Positions 35,297 to 43,770 of a stretch of DNA of 64,000 bases are shown here, piece by piece. The notes below the pieces were generated by a model that saw nothing but the letters and a program-made list of their open reading frames with translations, did no database searches and was not told where the DNA came from. Location of the stretch: NCBI RefSeq assembly GCF_000504245.1, contig NZ_KI632509.1:681723-745722 (forward strand), in the 5' to 3' direction. This DNA is from Haloechinothrix halophila YIM 93223 (GTDB lineage Bacteria > Actinomycetota > Actinomycetes > Mycobacteriales > Pseudonocardiaceae). The stretch's first letter is position 1, and the number at the start of each line of letters is the position of its first letter. Made by a program: the position numbers and the translations under genes.

Positions 35297-35364
35297 CCCT
35301 TGCCCGTTTCCTCGTTCTACGTGCGGTTACGAGGATGCACCATGGTTGGTGTCCTCGCTGGTAA

Positions 35365-35385
35365 GTTGTCCTCGCCTGAGACAAC
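35365..35385 (-). promoter_or_regulatory. Degenerate HAIR-like element upstream of clpB
   Basis: GTTGTCC-N7-AGACAAC has the 7-7-7 geometry of HspR boxes, with inner perfect repeat GTTGTC/GACAAC, but departs from the CTTGAGT half-site. It lies 30 bp from the better HAIR site at 35395 on the side nearer clpB. Confidence 0.5.
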
Positions 35386-35394
35386 GTCAGGAAA

Positions 35395-35415
35395 GTTGAG
35401 CTTGTTCCACTCAAC
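35395..35415 (-). promoter_or_regulatory. HAIR element (HspR box) upstream of clpB
   Basis: GTTGAGC-N7-ACTCAAC fits the HAIR consensus CTTGAGT-N7-ACTCAAG with few changes; flanking bases extend the symmetry to AAAGTTGAG and CTCAACTTT. It is about 100 nt upstream of clpB and should bind HspR. Confidence 0.8.
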
Positions 35416-35500
35416 TTTATCGTGGCAGGTGTGACCTCGGTGGCAACGCCCCGTTCCGACCAAAGGACGTATTTCGCTCGCAGGGGAAACTGGGTCTTGT

Positions 35501-37150
35501 GTGGCGGCCGATCTTGGGGTCAACTTTCTGTCCATGCCTACAAGCACACACTCAGTGATCACGAGTCACTCGGATGGGGCTCCACTGGTCCTCGCGCAGG
35601 AGGATGTGGAAGGTGCCCAGAGTGAGTTGTTGCGTAACGTCGAGGAGGCGATCGACAGTGTCTTCGCGCCCGTCGCGGAGGGGCTGGGCAATTTCGTCTT
35701 CTACGAGCTTCCGTTCTTCGGGACGACCTTCCCGTGGATCGTCGGCTGGCTTGTCGTCGCGGGGCTGATCTTCAGCTTCTACTTCGGCTTCATCCAGTTC
35801 CGTGCGTTCAAACTCGCTACGGAGGTGGTGCGGGGCAAGTACACCCGTGACGACGAACCGGGCGAGATCACCCACTTCCAGGCGTTATCCTCAGCGCTAT
35901 CGGGCACCGTTGGCCTCGGCAACATCGCGGGTGTTGGTGTTGCCGTCACCATTGGTGGCGCGGGCGCCACCGTCTGGATGATCTTGGTCGGCTTGCTCGG
36001 CATGGTCACCAAGTTCGTGGAATGCACCCTCGGTGTGAAGTACCGGGAGATCCACGAGGACGGCACCGTCTCCGGTGGGCCGATGCACTACCTGCGCAAA
36101 GGCTTCGCCGAGCGGATTCCTGGCAACGCGGGCAAGATTCTCGGCACTGGCCTCGCTGGGCTGGTCGCCGTCGGCATCCTGCTGTTCGGCATCGGTGGCG
36201 GCAACATGTTCCAGGCCAACCAGTCGATGGCGCAGCTGCGCCGCGTTACCGGTGGCGAGGACAGCCCGCTCACCAACGACGGCGCTGGCCTTGTCTTCGG
36301 CATCATCCTCGCGTTGATCGTCGGCGCGGTCATCTGGGGCGGCATCAAGTCGATCGGCCGTGTGACCAGCCGGCTCGTGCCGTCGATGGCGATCATCTAC
36401 ATCATCGCCTGCCTGATCGTCATCCTGTTCAACATCCCGCAGGTGCCCGCGGCCGTCGGTGAGATGATCTCCGGCGCGTTCACGGGTGAGGGCGTCGTCG
36501 GCGGTGTGATCGGTGCGATCATCCAGGGTCTCCGCAGGGCCACGTTCTCCAACGAGGCCGGTCTTGGTTCCGCGCCGATCGCGCACTCCGCGGTCAAGAC
36601 GAACTACCCGGCCACCGAGGGGCTCGTCGCGCTGCTCGAGCCGTTCATCGACACCGTCGTCGTCTGCACCATGACGGCGCTGACCATCACCATCGCCAGC
36701 AGTCAGTACTGGAACGACTCGAAGGAAGCGCTGCTCGCCGCGGACGCCGCGGGTGAGGATGCGCCGAACATTCCCGGTGTCGAGGTGACGTCGAGTGCGT
36801 TCGAGACCGCGCTGCCCGGCTTCCAGTACGTGCTGGCCATCGCGGTGCTGCTGTTCGCGATCTCCACGATGATCACCTGGGCGTACTACGGCCAGAAGGC
36901 GTGGACGTTCCTGTTCGGCAAGAGCAACACCAGTGAGAACGCGTACCGGTTCGTGTTCTGCGCGTTCATCATCGTTGGTTCGGTCGTGCAGTTTGGCGAC
37001 GTGCTCGCGTTCACCGACGCGGTCATGTTCCTGCTGGCACTGTTCAACGTGATCGGGCTCTACCTGCTGGCACCCGTGGTCAAGCGGGAGCTCAAGCTCT
37101 ACCTCGGCGGGCTGAAGTCCGGCGACATCGAGGAAGTGGAGCGGGTCTGA
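35501..37150 (+). CDS. Alanine/glycine:cation symporter (AGCS family)
   Basis: 549 aa from a GTG at 35501; an ATG at 35534 would remove 11 residues and neither has a good ribosome site. About ten to eleven membrane helices. AGCS signatures: SGTVGLGNIAGVGVAVTIGG near residue 125, GGPMHYLRKG, GGGNMFQANQ and RRATFSNEAGLGSAPIAHS, the region that binds sodium and the amino acid. It should import alanine or glycine with Na+. It shares the 204-nt region holding the HAIR sites with divergent clpB; heat-shock control of the symporter itself is not implied. It ends with a perfect hairpin. Confidence 0.94.
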   Translation: MAADLGVNFLSMPTSTHSVITSHSDGAPLVLAQEDVEGAQSELLRNVEEAIDSVFAPVAEGLGNFVFYELPFFGTTFPWIVGWLVVAGLIFSFYFGFIQFRAFKLATEVVRGKYTRDDEPGEITHFQALSSALSGTVGLGNIAGVGVAVTIGGAGATVWMILVGLLGMVTKFVECTLGVKYREIHEDGTVSGGPMHYLRKGFAERIPGNAGKILGTGLAGLVAVGILLFGIGGGNMFQANQSMAQLRRVTGGEDSPLTNDGAGLVFGIILALIVGAVIWGGIKSIGRVTSRLVPSMAIIYIIACLIVILFNIPQVPAAVGEMISGAFTGEGVVGGVIGAIIQGLRRATFSNEAGLGSAPIAHSAVKTNYPATEGLVALLEPFIDTVVVCTMTALTITIASSQYWNDSKEALLAADAAGEDAPNIPGVEVTSSAFETALPGFQYVLAIAVLLFAISTMITWAYYGQKAWTFLFGKSNTSENAYRFVFCAFIIVGSVVQFGDVLAFTDAVMFLLALFNVIGLYLLAPVVKRELKLYLGGLKSGDIEEVERV

Positions 37151-37195
37151 CCCGGTCAACCTGATAAGTCGATCAAGCTAGCTGATTGCGCAAGA

Positions 37196-37233
37196 CGAGT
37201 GATCCCGCCCGGTGAAACGGGCGGGATCACTCG
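37196..37233 (+). terminator. Strong hairpin terminator after the AGCS symporter gene
   Basis: A perfect 16-bp stem (37196-37211 with 37218-37233; inner arm GATCCCGCCCG) with a six-base loop GTGAAA, 46 nt after the stop, before the co-oriented flavohaemoglobin-like gene. Confidence 0.88.
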
Positions 37234-37313
37234 CTTGTGGGACTAGGGTTACGGCTACGCTGCCTGAGACCCAGGCGTGCCCCAATCACAACCCCGCGTC
37301 CAGTTAGAGACTT

Positions 37314-38492
37314 ATGAGCCCACCTGACGCCGTCAGCCCTGTCCCGCGCGGGTCAGCGGCACGCAAGGCGCCGCCCGAGGTCACCACGATGGTGCGGCTC
37401 ATTTCGGATACCTGGGCGCAGGCGGAGCCCTACTTACCCGAGATGTCGCAGACGTTCTACGGGCTGCTGTTCACCCTCGCGCCGGACACCCGCGAGCTAT
37501 TCCCGATCAACGTCGAGGTGCGCAGGGGCAAGCTGATGCGCGCCATCGCGCGCGTGGTGCAGATGGTCGACCGGCCGGACGACCTCGTGCCGTTCTTGAC
37601 CCAGCTCGGCCGCGACTACCGCAAGTTCGCTGTTGAGACCCGCCACTACGAGGCCATCGGCACCGCCATGCTCGCAGCGCTGCGCGAGCAACTGGGCGAG
37701 GCGTGGACGCCGGACGTCGAACGCGCATGGGCCGAGGGCTACACCATCGTCGCGCGGTCGATGCAGGAAGCGGCGGCGTCCGACCCGAGCCCCGCGCTGC
37801 TCAGCGCGACCGTGACCGACCACCGCAGGCTGAGCTGGGATCTCGCGCTGGTGCGCATCGAGCCGGACGCGCAGGTCTCCTACCGGGCTGGGCAGTACGT
37901 GAGCGTGGAGATCCCGCAGCGGCCCCGGCTATGGCGGTACCTTTCGCCCGCCAACGCTCCGCGCGAGGACGGCTCGCTGGAGTTCCATGTGCGCGCGGTC
38001 GACGGTGGCTGGGTGAGCAGGGCCATCGTCAGCCACACTCAGCCGGGCGACATCTGGCACCTCGGCCCGCCGCTCGGCAGGCTCAGCATCGACCGAGGCG
38101 CTGGCAGGGATGTGCTGATGATCGCGGGTGGCACCGGCAGCGCGCCGCTGCGCGCGCTGGTCGACGATCTCGCGCGATGGGGCAAGAACCCGAACGTCAC
38201 GATGTTCTTCGGCGGCAGGACGGCCGACGACCTCTATGAGCTGGACAGCCTGCGCGCCCTTGAGTCGGTGAACCCGTGGTTCACAGTGGTGCCCGTCGTG
38301 GAGAGCGGCGGCGGTATCACCGGTGCCGAGCAGGGCACGCTCGCCGAGGTGGTCACCAAACGCGGCGCGTGGCCTGACCACGATGTCCTCGTCTCCGGCT
38401 CGCCTCAGATGATCAAGGCGACGGTGTCCCGGTTGCTGGTCTCGGGCACCAGCCTCGACCAGATCGCCTACGACCCGTTCACCCTGGATTGA
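37314..38492 (+). CDS. Type II flavohaemoglobin-like protein, copy 1 (Rv0385-like)
   Basis: 392 aa. Globin domain at about 20-160: FYGLLFTLAPDTRELFP (Tyr at the B10-like position) and ETRHYEAIGTAML with the proximal His. A ferredoxin-reductase unit follows: FAD site RLWRYLSPANAPRED (RxYS-type), then NAD(P)H site VLMIAGGTGSAPLRALV and VLVSGSPQM. This is the layout of flavohaemoglobins; the globin residues deviate from Hmp around E7, as in the mycobacterial type II group, which has been linked to roles other than NO dioxygenation (family knowledge). M. tuberculosis has Rv0385 beside clpB, as here. A second copy of identical predicted length lies 1.4 kb downstream. Confidence 0.88.
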   Translation: MSPPDAVSPVPRGSAARKAPPEVTTMVRLISDTWAQAEPYLPEMSQTFYGLLFTLAPDTRELFPINVEVRRGKLMRAIARVVQMVDRPDDLVPFLTQLGRDYRKFAVETRHYEAIGTAMLAALREQLGEAWTPDVERAWAEGYTIVARSMQEAAASDPSPALLSATVTDHRRLSWDLALVRIEPDAQVSYRAGQYVSVEIPQRPRLWRYLSPANAPREDGSLEFHVRAVDGGWVSRAIVSHTQPGDIWHLGPPLGRLSIDRGAGRDVLMIAGGTGSAPLRALVDDLARWGKNPNVTMFFGGRTADDLYELDSLRALESVNPWFTVVPVVESGGGITGAEQGTLAEVVTKRGAWPDHDVLVSGSPQMIKATVSRLLVSGTSLDQIAYDPFTLD

Positions 38493-38509
38493 GCGGTGAC
38501 GAGACCGTT

Positions 38510-38539
38510 GTAGCGCGGTGGTCGGATCCGCCGCGCTAC
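38510..38539. terminator. Bidirectional hairpin between convergent genes
   Basis: GTAGCGCGGTGG (38510-38521) pairs with CCGCCGCGCTAC (38528-38539) through 12 positions with one wobble. It lies 18 nt after the first flavohaemoglobin gene and overlaps the stop codon of the convergent PPOX gene, so it can end both transcripts. Confidence 0.75.
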
Positions 38540-39546
38540 CGGCGACGGGCGCTGCTCAGCTCGCGGGCCGGTGACGTCTCGCGCTGGGCTTCCTTCCGAT
38601 CCTCTTTGCGCGCCTTGCGGACCCCGAAGTAGTCCCCACCCTTGCGCTTGACGTCGTCGGTGCCCCACGCCTGGTCGGCGTCGGCGTGGATCATCCGAGG
38701 GATGTGCTTGCGGCAGTGGATGTACGCCTCGTCGATCTCGACCAGCACCCACCGCTCCGGCGTCCTGCCGCGCTCGGTCTCCTCGGGGATGCCGTCGAAC
38801 TCCGCGCGCATCGCGTCGTGGTCGACGATCATCGCCCTGCCGTTGATGTGCAGGCCGATGCGGTCCCGCACGAAGTCGAGCAGCAGGATCCCGACGTGCG
38901 GGTTCTCGCTGATGTTGCCGAGGCTGGCCATGACGCCGTTGCCCCGGTACTCCGGGTAAGCGACGTGGCCGCGGTCGAGCACCTGAATGAAGCCCGGCGG
39001 GCCGAAACGCGGGGAACAGTCCGCCTCGCCGTTGGCGTCCGCCGTCGCGATGAACGCCATCTCCATCCGGTCGATGAAGTCGATCATCTCGTCATTGAGC
39101 GCCTCGCACACCTGGTCCTGGTAGAAGCGCTCCGCGCGGGTGCGGGTGTTGTAGGCCAGCTGCAACAGGTGCTCGCCGGCGGAGCCGGGCAGGTGGGTGT
39201 CGGTGTCCTTGGCGGGGTCTTCCGGCTCGGGCGGCACCGCGCGCCAGACGACAGGCGGTGCTTCCCAGGTCTCGGACGGCTTCGGGGTGGGTTCGGGCGG
39301 TTGCGGGGGCTGTTGCTGTGGCGCGGTGGCGTGCGCGGGTGGTTGCGGCGTCGGGTGGCCGTTCTGATGGGGGCCGTTGTGGTGTGCGCCGTTCTGAACC
39401 GGGCCGTTCTGGGGTGCGCCGTTGCGGGGGACGACGTTGCCCTGCTGGTTACCGGCGTCGTGCTTCCCGCGCCGGTGCTTCGGCGCTGGCGGGTGCGCCG
39501 GTGGGACGTCGTCTGTCGGGTTCGGGGTCAGATCCATCCGGGACAT
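38536..39546 (-). CDS. Pyridoxamine 5'-phosphate oxidase-fold protein with Asn-Gly/Pro-rich N-terminus
   Basis: 336 aa from an ATG at 39546; an ATG three codons later is equally possible. Residues about 10-125 are low complexity: alternating NG-Q-P-H units (NGPVQNGAHHNGPHQNG) and Pro-Gln runs, probably disordered. The C-terminal 200 residues form the split-barrel FMN/F420-binding fold: FIDRMEMAFIATADANGEADCSPRFG, then YRGNGVMASLGNISENPHVGILLLDF and GLHINGRAMIV. Such proteins reduce or oxidise small molecules with flavin or F420, or bind haem; the reaction here is unknown. It sits between two flavohaemoglobin-like genes, which suggests a flavin or redox link (inference). Confidence 0.85.
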   Translation of the reverse strand: MSRMDLTPNPTDDVPPAHPPAPKHRRGKHDAGNQQGNVVPRNGAPQNGPVQNGAHHNGPHQNGHPTPQPPAHATAPQQQPPQPPEPTPKPSETWEAPPVVWRAVPPEPEDPAKDTDTHLPGSAGEHLLQLAYNTRTRAERFYQDQVCEALNDEMIDFIDRMEMAFIATADANGEADCSPRFGPPGFIQVLDRGHVAYPEYRGNGVMASLGNISENPHVGILLLDFVRDRIGLHINGRAMIVDHDAMRAEFDGIPEETERGRTPERWVLVEIDEAYIHCRKHIPRMIHADADQAWGTDDVKRKGGDYFGVRKARKEDRKEAQRETSPARELSSARRR

Positions 39547-39871
39547 GCGTGCGAGCCGGAGCGAATGTTTCACCTGCGGTCCAGACGATCTCGGGTATGG
39601 GCGGGGACGGGTGCTGCCGACCGCCAAGTCTGACACGACAGGAGACCATTTCCCACCCCTCGTGTTGGCGGTACCACCGCATGCATAGGAGTCGTTACGC
39701 CAGGCAGTCGCCCTGGTACGGAACGCAGTTCGCACCAGTTGGCCGAACCACAGTGGCTTTATTTCATGCAGAATCAGGTTAGTCTCGACTGGGTGATAAA
39801 CCGGCGGGGTCGTGGTCAGCGCGACTTCGTATGCCCGCGACTACCTGCGATCGTGGAGAAGCCTCGCACAG
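39547..39871. other. Divergent intergenic region without gene
   Basis: These 325 nt between the PPOX-fold gene and the second flavohaemoglobin gene contain no credible coding frame beyond a possible GTG-initiated extension of the latter from 39812. The stretch 39750-39800 is AT-richer (TTTATTTCATGCAGAATCAG) and is the likely promoter area. Confidence 0.4.
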
Positions 39872-41050
39872 ATGACAGTGAACGCCGTGCTCGACGAGCC
39901 AGAAGAGCCATCGGGCTCCAGCAGCGCGCGCCAGCGCGACGCTGAGCGCGTCGTCAGCATCATCAGGGAGAGCTTCGCCAAAATCGAGCAGCACTCGGAA
40001 GGGCTGTCACGCCAGTTCTACGCGTTGTTGTTCGCCATCGCACCCGATACGCGGGACATGTTCCCGGCCAACATGGAGATGCAGCGCAGCAGACTGTTGC
40101 GCGCGCTGGTGCACATCGTGCAAATGGTGGACCGGCCGCAGGAGCTGACGCCGTTCCTGCGGCAGCTCGGTCGGGACCACCGCAAGTTCGGCGTCGTCAC
40201 CAAGCACTACGAGTCGGTCGGCACGGCGTTGCTCGGCGCGCTACGGCACTACTCGGGCGACGACTGGACCGAGGAGGTCGAGCGCGCCTGGGCGGACGCC
40301 TTCGCGATCATCGCTGGCGCCATGCAGGAGGGCTCCGCGTCCGATGACGGCCCAGCCTGGTGGCAGGCCCAGGTCGTCGAACACACCAGGCTCGACTGGG
40401 ATACCGCGCTGATCAGGGTCCAGCCCGACCGATCGGTGCCGTTCTACACCGGCCAGTACGTGAGCATCGAGAGCCCGCAGCGGCCTCGGCTGTGGCGTTA
40501 CCTGTCCCCGGCCAATGCGCCGCGCGAGGACGGCACGATCGATTTCCACGTCCGTGCGGTCGACGGCGGCTGGGTCAGCAGGGCATTGGTGGGCTACACC
40601 TGCCTCGGCGACGTCTGGCGGATCGGTTCGCCGCTGGGGAACCTGTGGGCCAACCCGGCGGCCGACCGCGACATGCTGCTCGTCGGCGGCGGCACCGGCA
40701 TCGCGCCGCTGCTCGGTGTGATCGATGAGCTGAGTGCCAGGGACACCCGGCCATACGTGACGATGTTCTTCGGCGGTCGCAGGGTGGACGACTTGTACTA
40801 CCTGAACGAGCTGCGTGCGCTCGCCGAGCGGCACTCATGGCTGACGGTCGTGCCGGTGACCGAGGACGGTTCGGCCGACGGCGGCGAGAAGGGCCAGCTC
40901 GCGGAAGTCGTCACCGGCCACGGGGCCTGGCGTGACCACGACGTGCTGGTGTCCGGCTCCCCCGGCATGATCCGCTCGACGGTCTCCCGGATGCTCGTCA
41001 CCGGCACCACCTTCGACCAGATCTCCTACGACTCCTTCACGACGGACTGA
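39872..41050 (+). CDS. Type II flavohaemoglobin-like protein, copy 2
   Basis: 392 aa from the ATG at 39872, chosen because GGAGAAG precedes it and the length equals the first copy; a GTG at 39812 is in frame. The same order is present: globin (FYALLFAIAPDTRDMFP, proximal-His segment VTKHYESVGTALL), FAD site RLWRYLSPANAPRED and nucleotide site LLVGGGTGIAPLLGVI, then VLVSGSPGMIRSTVSRML. The paralogues share long identical blocks, especially around the FAD site, pointing to gene duplication; the PPOX-fold gene stands between them in the opposite direction. Divergence is greatest in the extreme N-terminus. A 21-bp repeat array starts 15 nt after its stop. Confidence 0.87.
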   Translation: MTVNAVLDEPEEPSGSSSARQRDAERVVSIIRESFAKIEQHSEGLSRQFYALLFAIAPDTRDMFPANMEMQRSRLLRALVHIVQMVDRPQELTPFLRQLGRDHRKFGVVTKHYESVGTALLGALRHYSGDDWTEEVERAWADAFAIIAGAMQEGSASDDGPAWWQAQVVEHTRLDWDTALIRVQPDRSVPFYTGQYVSIESPQRPRLWRYLSPANAPREDGTIDFHVRAVDGGWVSRALVGYTCLGDVWRIGSPLGNLWANPAADRDMLLVGGGTGIAPLLGVIDELSARDTRPYVTMFFGGRRVDDLYYLNELRALAERHSWLTVVPVTEDGSADGGEKGQLAEVVTGHGAWRDHDVLVSGSPGMIRSTVSRMLVTGTTFDQISYDSFTTD

Positions 41051-41064
41051 CGCCGGGCGGCCCC

Positions 41065-41169
41065 GGCGCCGTGTCCTGCAGTCTCGACGTTGTGTCCTGC
41101 AGTCTCGACGCCGTGTCCGACGCTGAGGACGCCGTGTCCTGCGCTCGGGACGCCGTGTTCGACAGATCG
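41065..41169 (+). repeat. 21-bp tandem repeat array, class A, five exact-length units
   Basis: Units at 41065, 41086, 41107, 41128 and 41149, each 21 bp, share GACGCCGTGTCCTGC-like sequence with variable last six bases. The array lies 3' of two convergent genes (second flavohaemoglobin and lipoprotein). 21 bp equals two turns of B-DNA. No spacers of unique sequence, so it is not CRISPR. Confidence 0.9.
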
Positions 41170-41206
41170 CCGGTCGTGCACACCCGACACGCCTATGTCA
41201 GGTACG

Positions 41207-41773
41207 TCAGTCGTAGCCCGCGGGCGAATCGTGGTCGACGAAGCAGTCAGCCCGGACCATGAAGGCTTCCGCGGTATGCGACACGTAGTCATTACCGTCC
41301 GCGTCGACGTACTTCACCGTGATCCACTTAAGAACGCTCACGGCTGCCCCGGGCTTGACGCCTACGGACAAGGTCCACGTCGTCCCGGGATCCAGCACAG
41401 CGTCGGTTGCGGTCAGTCCGTTTCCCCACACCAGCTCCGGGTCACGTTCGTCTGGCGGAAAGGGTCCGCCAACCACGGTGTTGGGGACCTTGTTGGGTAC
41501 GTCGGGCGGCCACTGCGCGATCTCCGCGCCCACCAACGTCATCTGCTTGGCGTCAACAAGCTCGATGTCCGTAATGGTCACGGCGCTCTCGCCGATCGAC
41601 TTCACGCCGTGGATGGGGATCGAGATGGCCGGGTTCCCTGGTTGAGCTTTGAGACACGTCCGTCCCGTGACCGAATCGGATGCGTCTCCGGGGATCTTGA
41701 GCGGCTTCGGCCCGGCACAGGCACTCAACGCGAGCGCGGTGGCTGTGATGGTGGCGGCGCGCAATGTGGACAC
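41207..41773 (-). CDS. Lipoprotein of unknown function
   Basis: 188 aa, GTG start. A short signal sequence MSTLRAATITATALALSACAG carries the lipobox LSAC, so Cys19 should be lipidated and the protein anchored outside the cytoplasmic membrane. The mature part is an all-beta, Pro/Gly-containing domain of about 165 residues with two further cysteines (RTCLKAQ and RADCFVD) that could form a disulfide. No known domain is recognised. The gene is flanked on both sides by class A 21-bp arrays in opposite orientation (41065-41169 and 42007-42105). Confidence 0.85.
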   Translation of the reverse strand: MSTLRAATITATALALSACAGPKPLKIPGDASDSVTGRTCLKAQPGNPAISIPIHGVKSIGESAVTITDIELVDAKQMTLVGAEIAQWPPDVPNKVPNTVVGGPFPPDERDPELVWGNGLTATDAVLDPGTTWTLSVGVKPGAAVSVLKWITVKYVDADGNDYVSHTAEAFMVRADCFVDHDSPAGYD

Positions 41774-42117
41774 GTCGGCTCCTTCCGCATTAGGTCAGAG
41801 CTCGAACGTTCAGCTCGCCCCAGATCGTTCGTCGCGGCCGCGTGAACGAACGGTGACGATACTGCATGGGACCGTAGAGGTGGGCCGGAATCGGGCGATT
41901 CGGATACTTTCGATGTGTCGGGAGTAAACGGGCTCGCGTGCGCGGTTACGCGCAGATGAGCGAGCAGCAGTCGATCACTGGGGTGGTGAGACCGCGTCCC
42001 GAGTGACGAACACGACGTTGGGAGTGCCGAACACGGCGTCCTGAATGCAGGACACAACGTCCAGAGTGCAGGACACAACGTCCTGAGCGTCGGACACGGC
42101 GCAACGGGCGGCGGCTG
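41774..42117. other. Intergenic region upstream of the lipoprotein gene
   Basis: No gene is seen in these 344 nt. The first half should hold the lipoprotein promoter; the second half holds a class A repeat array that runs to 12 nt from the hspR stop. Confidence 0.5.
42007..42105 (-). repeat. 21-bp tandem repeat array, class A, inverted orientation
   Basis: Four full units at 42007, 42028, 42049 and 42070 and a partial one at 42091 carry GGACACGGCGTCCTGA-like sequence, the reverse complement of the array at 41065. It lies immediately 3' of hspR, the last gene of the dnaK operon. Confidence 0.88.
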
Positions 42118-42567
42118 CTACCGCCAGCGTTTGGGTTTCCAGACCACCAGCGCCGTCTCCTGGCGCATCGGCACCAGCTCCTTGCGGTACGACGCGTGCA
42201 CCGCGGCGGCGGCCTGCTCGGCGGCCGCGTACGCCGCCGCCAGCTCCTCTGTCAGCTCGGCGACCTTGCCACGCAGCGCGTCGACCTGGCCCTCCAGTTC
42301 GATGATCCGTTTGATGCCAGCGAGGTTGACGCCGTCTTCCTGCGAGAGTCGCTGCACCTCGCGCAGCAGCGCGATGTCGCGCATCGAGTAGCGCCTGCCG
42401 CCACCGGACGTCCTGCCCGGCGAGACCAGGCCCATCCGGTCGTAGGTGCGCAGTGTCTGCGCGTGCAGCCCGGACAGCTCCGCGGCAACGGAGATCACGA
42501 ACACCGGCGTCGTTTCGTCCGCCCCGTGGGGCAGACCGCCGAAACCCTGAGGGAAGCGCAGCGACAT
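42118..42567 (-). CDS. hspR: Heat-shock repressor HspR
   Basis: 149 aa MerR-family repressor. The N-terminal winged helix (VFVISVAAELSGLHAQTLRTYDRMGLVSPGR) binds HAIR boxes, and GGGRRYSMRDIALLREVQRLS is the second helical element; a coiled coil (VDALRGKVAELTEEL) follows and the tail ends in KPKRWR, as in Streptomyces and Mycobacterium HspR. HspR works with DnaK as co-repressor, so free DnaK feeds back on the operon. Its ATG overlaps the dnaJ stop (TAATG). Likely targets here: dnaK operon and clpB. Confidence 0.97.
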   Translation of the reverse strand: MSLRFPQGFGGLPHGADETTPVFVISVAAELSGLHAQTLRTYDRMGLVSPGRTSGGGRRYSMRDIALLREVQRLSQEDGVNLAGIKRIIELEGQVDALRGKVAELTEELAAAYAAAEQAAAAVHASYRKELVPMRQETALVVWKPKRWR

Positions 42568-43751
42568 TATCGCTCCTTCAGCAACTTGGTGATCTCCGGC
42601 CGCGGGTCATGCTTCTTGATCTTCTCGGCGTACTCGCGCAACGCGGTCTCGGCGTCGTCCGTGAGGTTGTCAGGCACCGTGACCTGCAACGTCACCAGCA
42701 GGTCGCCGGTCGTGCCTTCCCGCTTGGCGATGCCCTTGCCGCGCACGCGCAGCACCTTGCCGTTGTTGGTCCCGGCTGGCACCTTCACGGACACCTTGCC
42801 GTCGAGCGTCGGCACGCTGATCGTGGTGCCGAGCGCGAGTTCGGTGAACTCCACCGGCACGGTGATCGTCAGGTTGTTGCCGGACCGCCCGAAAACCGGG
42901 TGTGGCGTGACGTGCACCCGCACGTACAGGTCGCCAGCCGTCGCGCCACCTCTGCCCGGTTCGCCTTGCCCGGCGAGCCGGATCCGCTGGTCGTTGTCAA
43001 CGCCGGGCGGGATCCGCACGGTCAGGGTGCGAGTACGGGTCGAGACGCCGTCGCCGCCGCACTCGGGGCACGGGTTGTCGATGATCGCGCCCCTGCCCCG
43101 GCAGTCGCGGCAAGGCTCGGAGAACGCGAACGCGCCCTGGCTTGTGTTGAGTAGTCCGGCGCCACCACAGGTCGGACACGTGCGCGGGGTCGTGCCCGGC
43201 TTGGCGCCGGAACCCGCGCAGCTACCGCACTTGGCGGGGCTGGACAGCCGCAGCGGCATGGTCGCGCCCTTGACCGCCTCGGCGAAGTCGATCCTGATGT
43301 CGGTCTCGACGTCGGAGCCGCGCTGCGCCACCGATGGGCCGGCACCGGTCGCCCCGCGCCTGCCGAACAGGCCGCCGAGGATGTCACCAAGGCCTCCCAT
43401 CCCACCTTGGTTGGCGGTCTGGGCACCGAACAGGTCGCCGAAGTCGAACCCGCCAGCGCCACCGCCGCCGGGGAAGCCGAAGCCGCCACCGGCACCACCG
43501 GTGCCCGCACCGGAGCCGAACAGCGCACGCGCCTCGTCGTACTCCTTGCGCTTAGCGGGGTCGGACAGCACACCATAGGCCTCCGACACCGCCTTGAACT
43601 TCTTCTCGGCATCCGGGTTGCCGGGGTTGGCGTCGGGGTGGTTCTCCCGTGCCAGCTTCCGGTACGCCTTCTTGATCTCCTCCGTCGACGCGTCGGAGGA
43701 GACGCCCAGCTCACGGTAGAAATCCTTGCCGAGCCACTCACGAGCGGTCAC
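42567..43751 (-). CDS. dnaJ: Chaperone DnaJ (Hsp40)
   Basis: 394 aa type I J-protein that stimulates the DnaK ATPase. J domain at 9-75 with the HPD motif ([11 protein letters not shown]); Gly/Phe-rich linker ([13 protein letters not shown]); four CxxCxGxG zinc motifs, seen as [25 protein letters not shown] and CPECGGDG; C-terminal beta domains for client binding. Complete, third gene of the operon, 19 nt after grpE. Confidence 0.97.
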   Translation of the reverse strand: MTAREWLGKDFYRELGVSSDASTEEIKKAYRKLARENHPDANPGNPDAEKKFKAVSEAYGVLSDPAKRKEYDEARALFGSGAGTGGAGGGFGFPGGGGAGGFDFGDLFGAQTANQGGMGGLGDILGGLFGRRGATGAGPSVAQRGSDVETDIRIDFAEAVKGATMPLRLSSPAKCGSCAGSGAKPGTTPRTCPTCGGAGLLNTSQGAFAFSEPCRDCRGRGAIIDNPCPECGGDGVSTRTRTLTVRIPPGVDNDQRIRLAGQGEPGRGGATAGDLYVRVHVTPHPVFGRSGNNLTITVPVEFTELALGTTISVPTLDGKVSVKVPAGTNNGKVLRVRGKGIAKREGTTGDLLVTLQVTVPDNLTDDAETALREYAEKIKKHDPRPEITKLLKER

Positions 43752-43770
43752 CGGACGTCTCCTCCTTTCG

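Noticed and set aside
41065-41169. Short regular repeats that might be taken for a CRISPR array
   Set aside because: The 21-bp units are contiguous without unique spacers, and there are no cas genes in the window.
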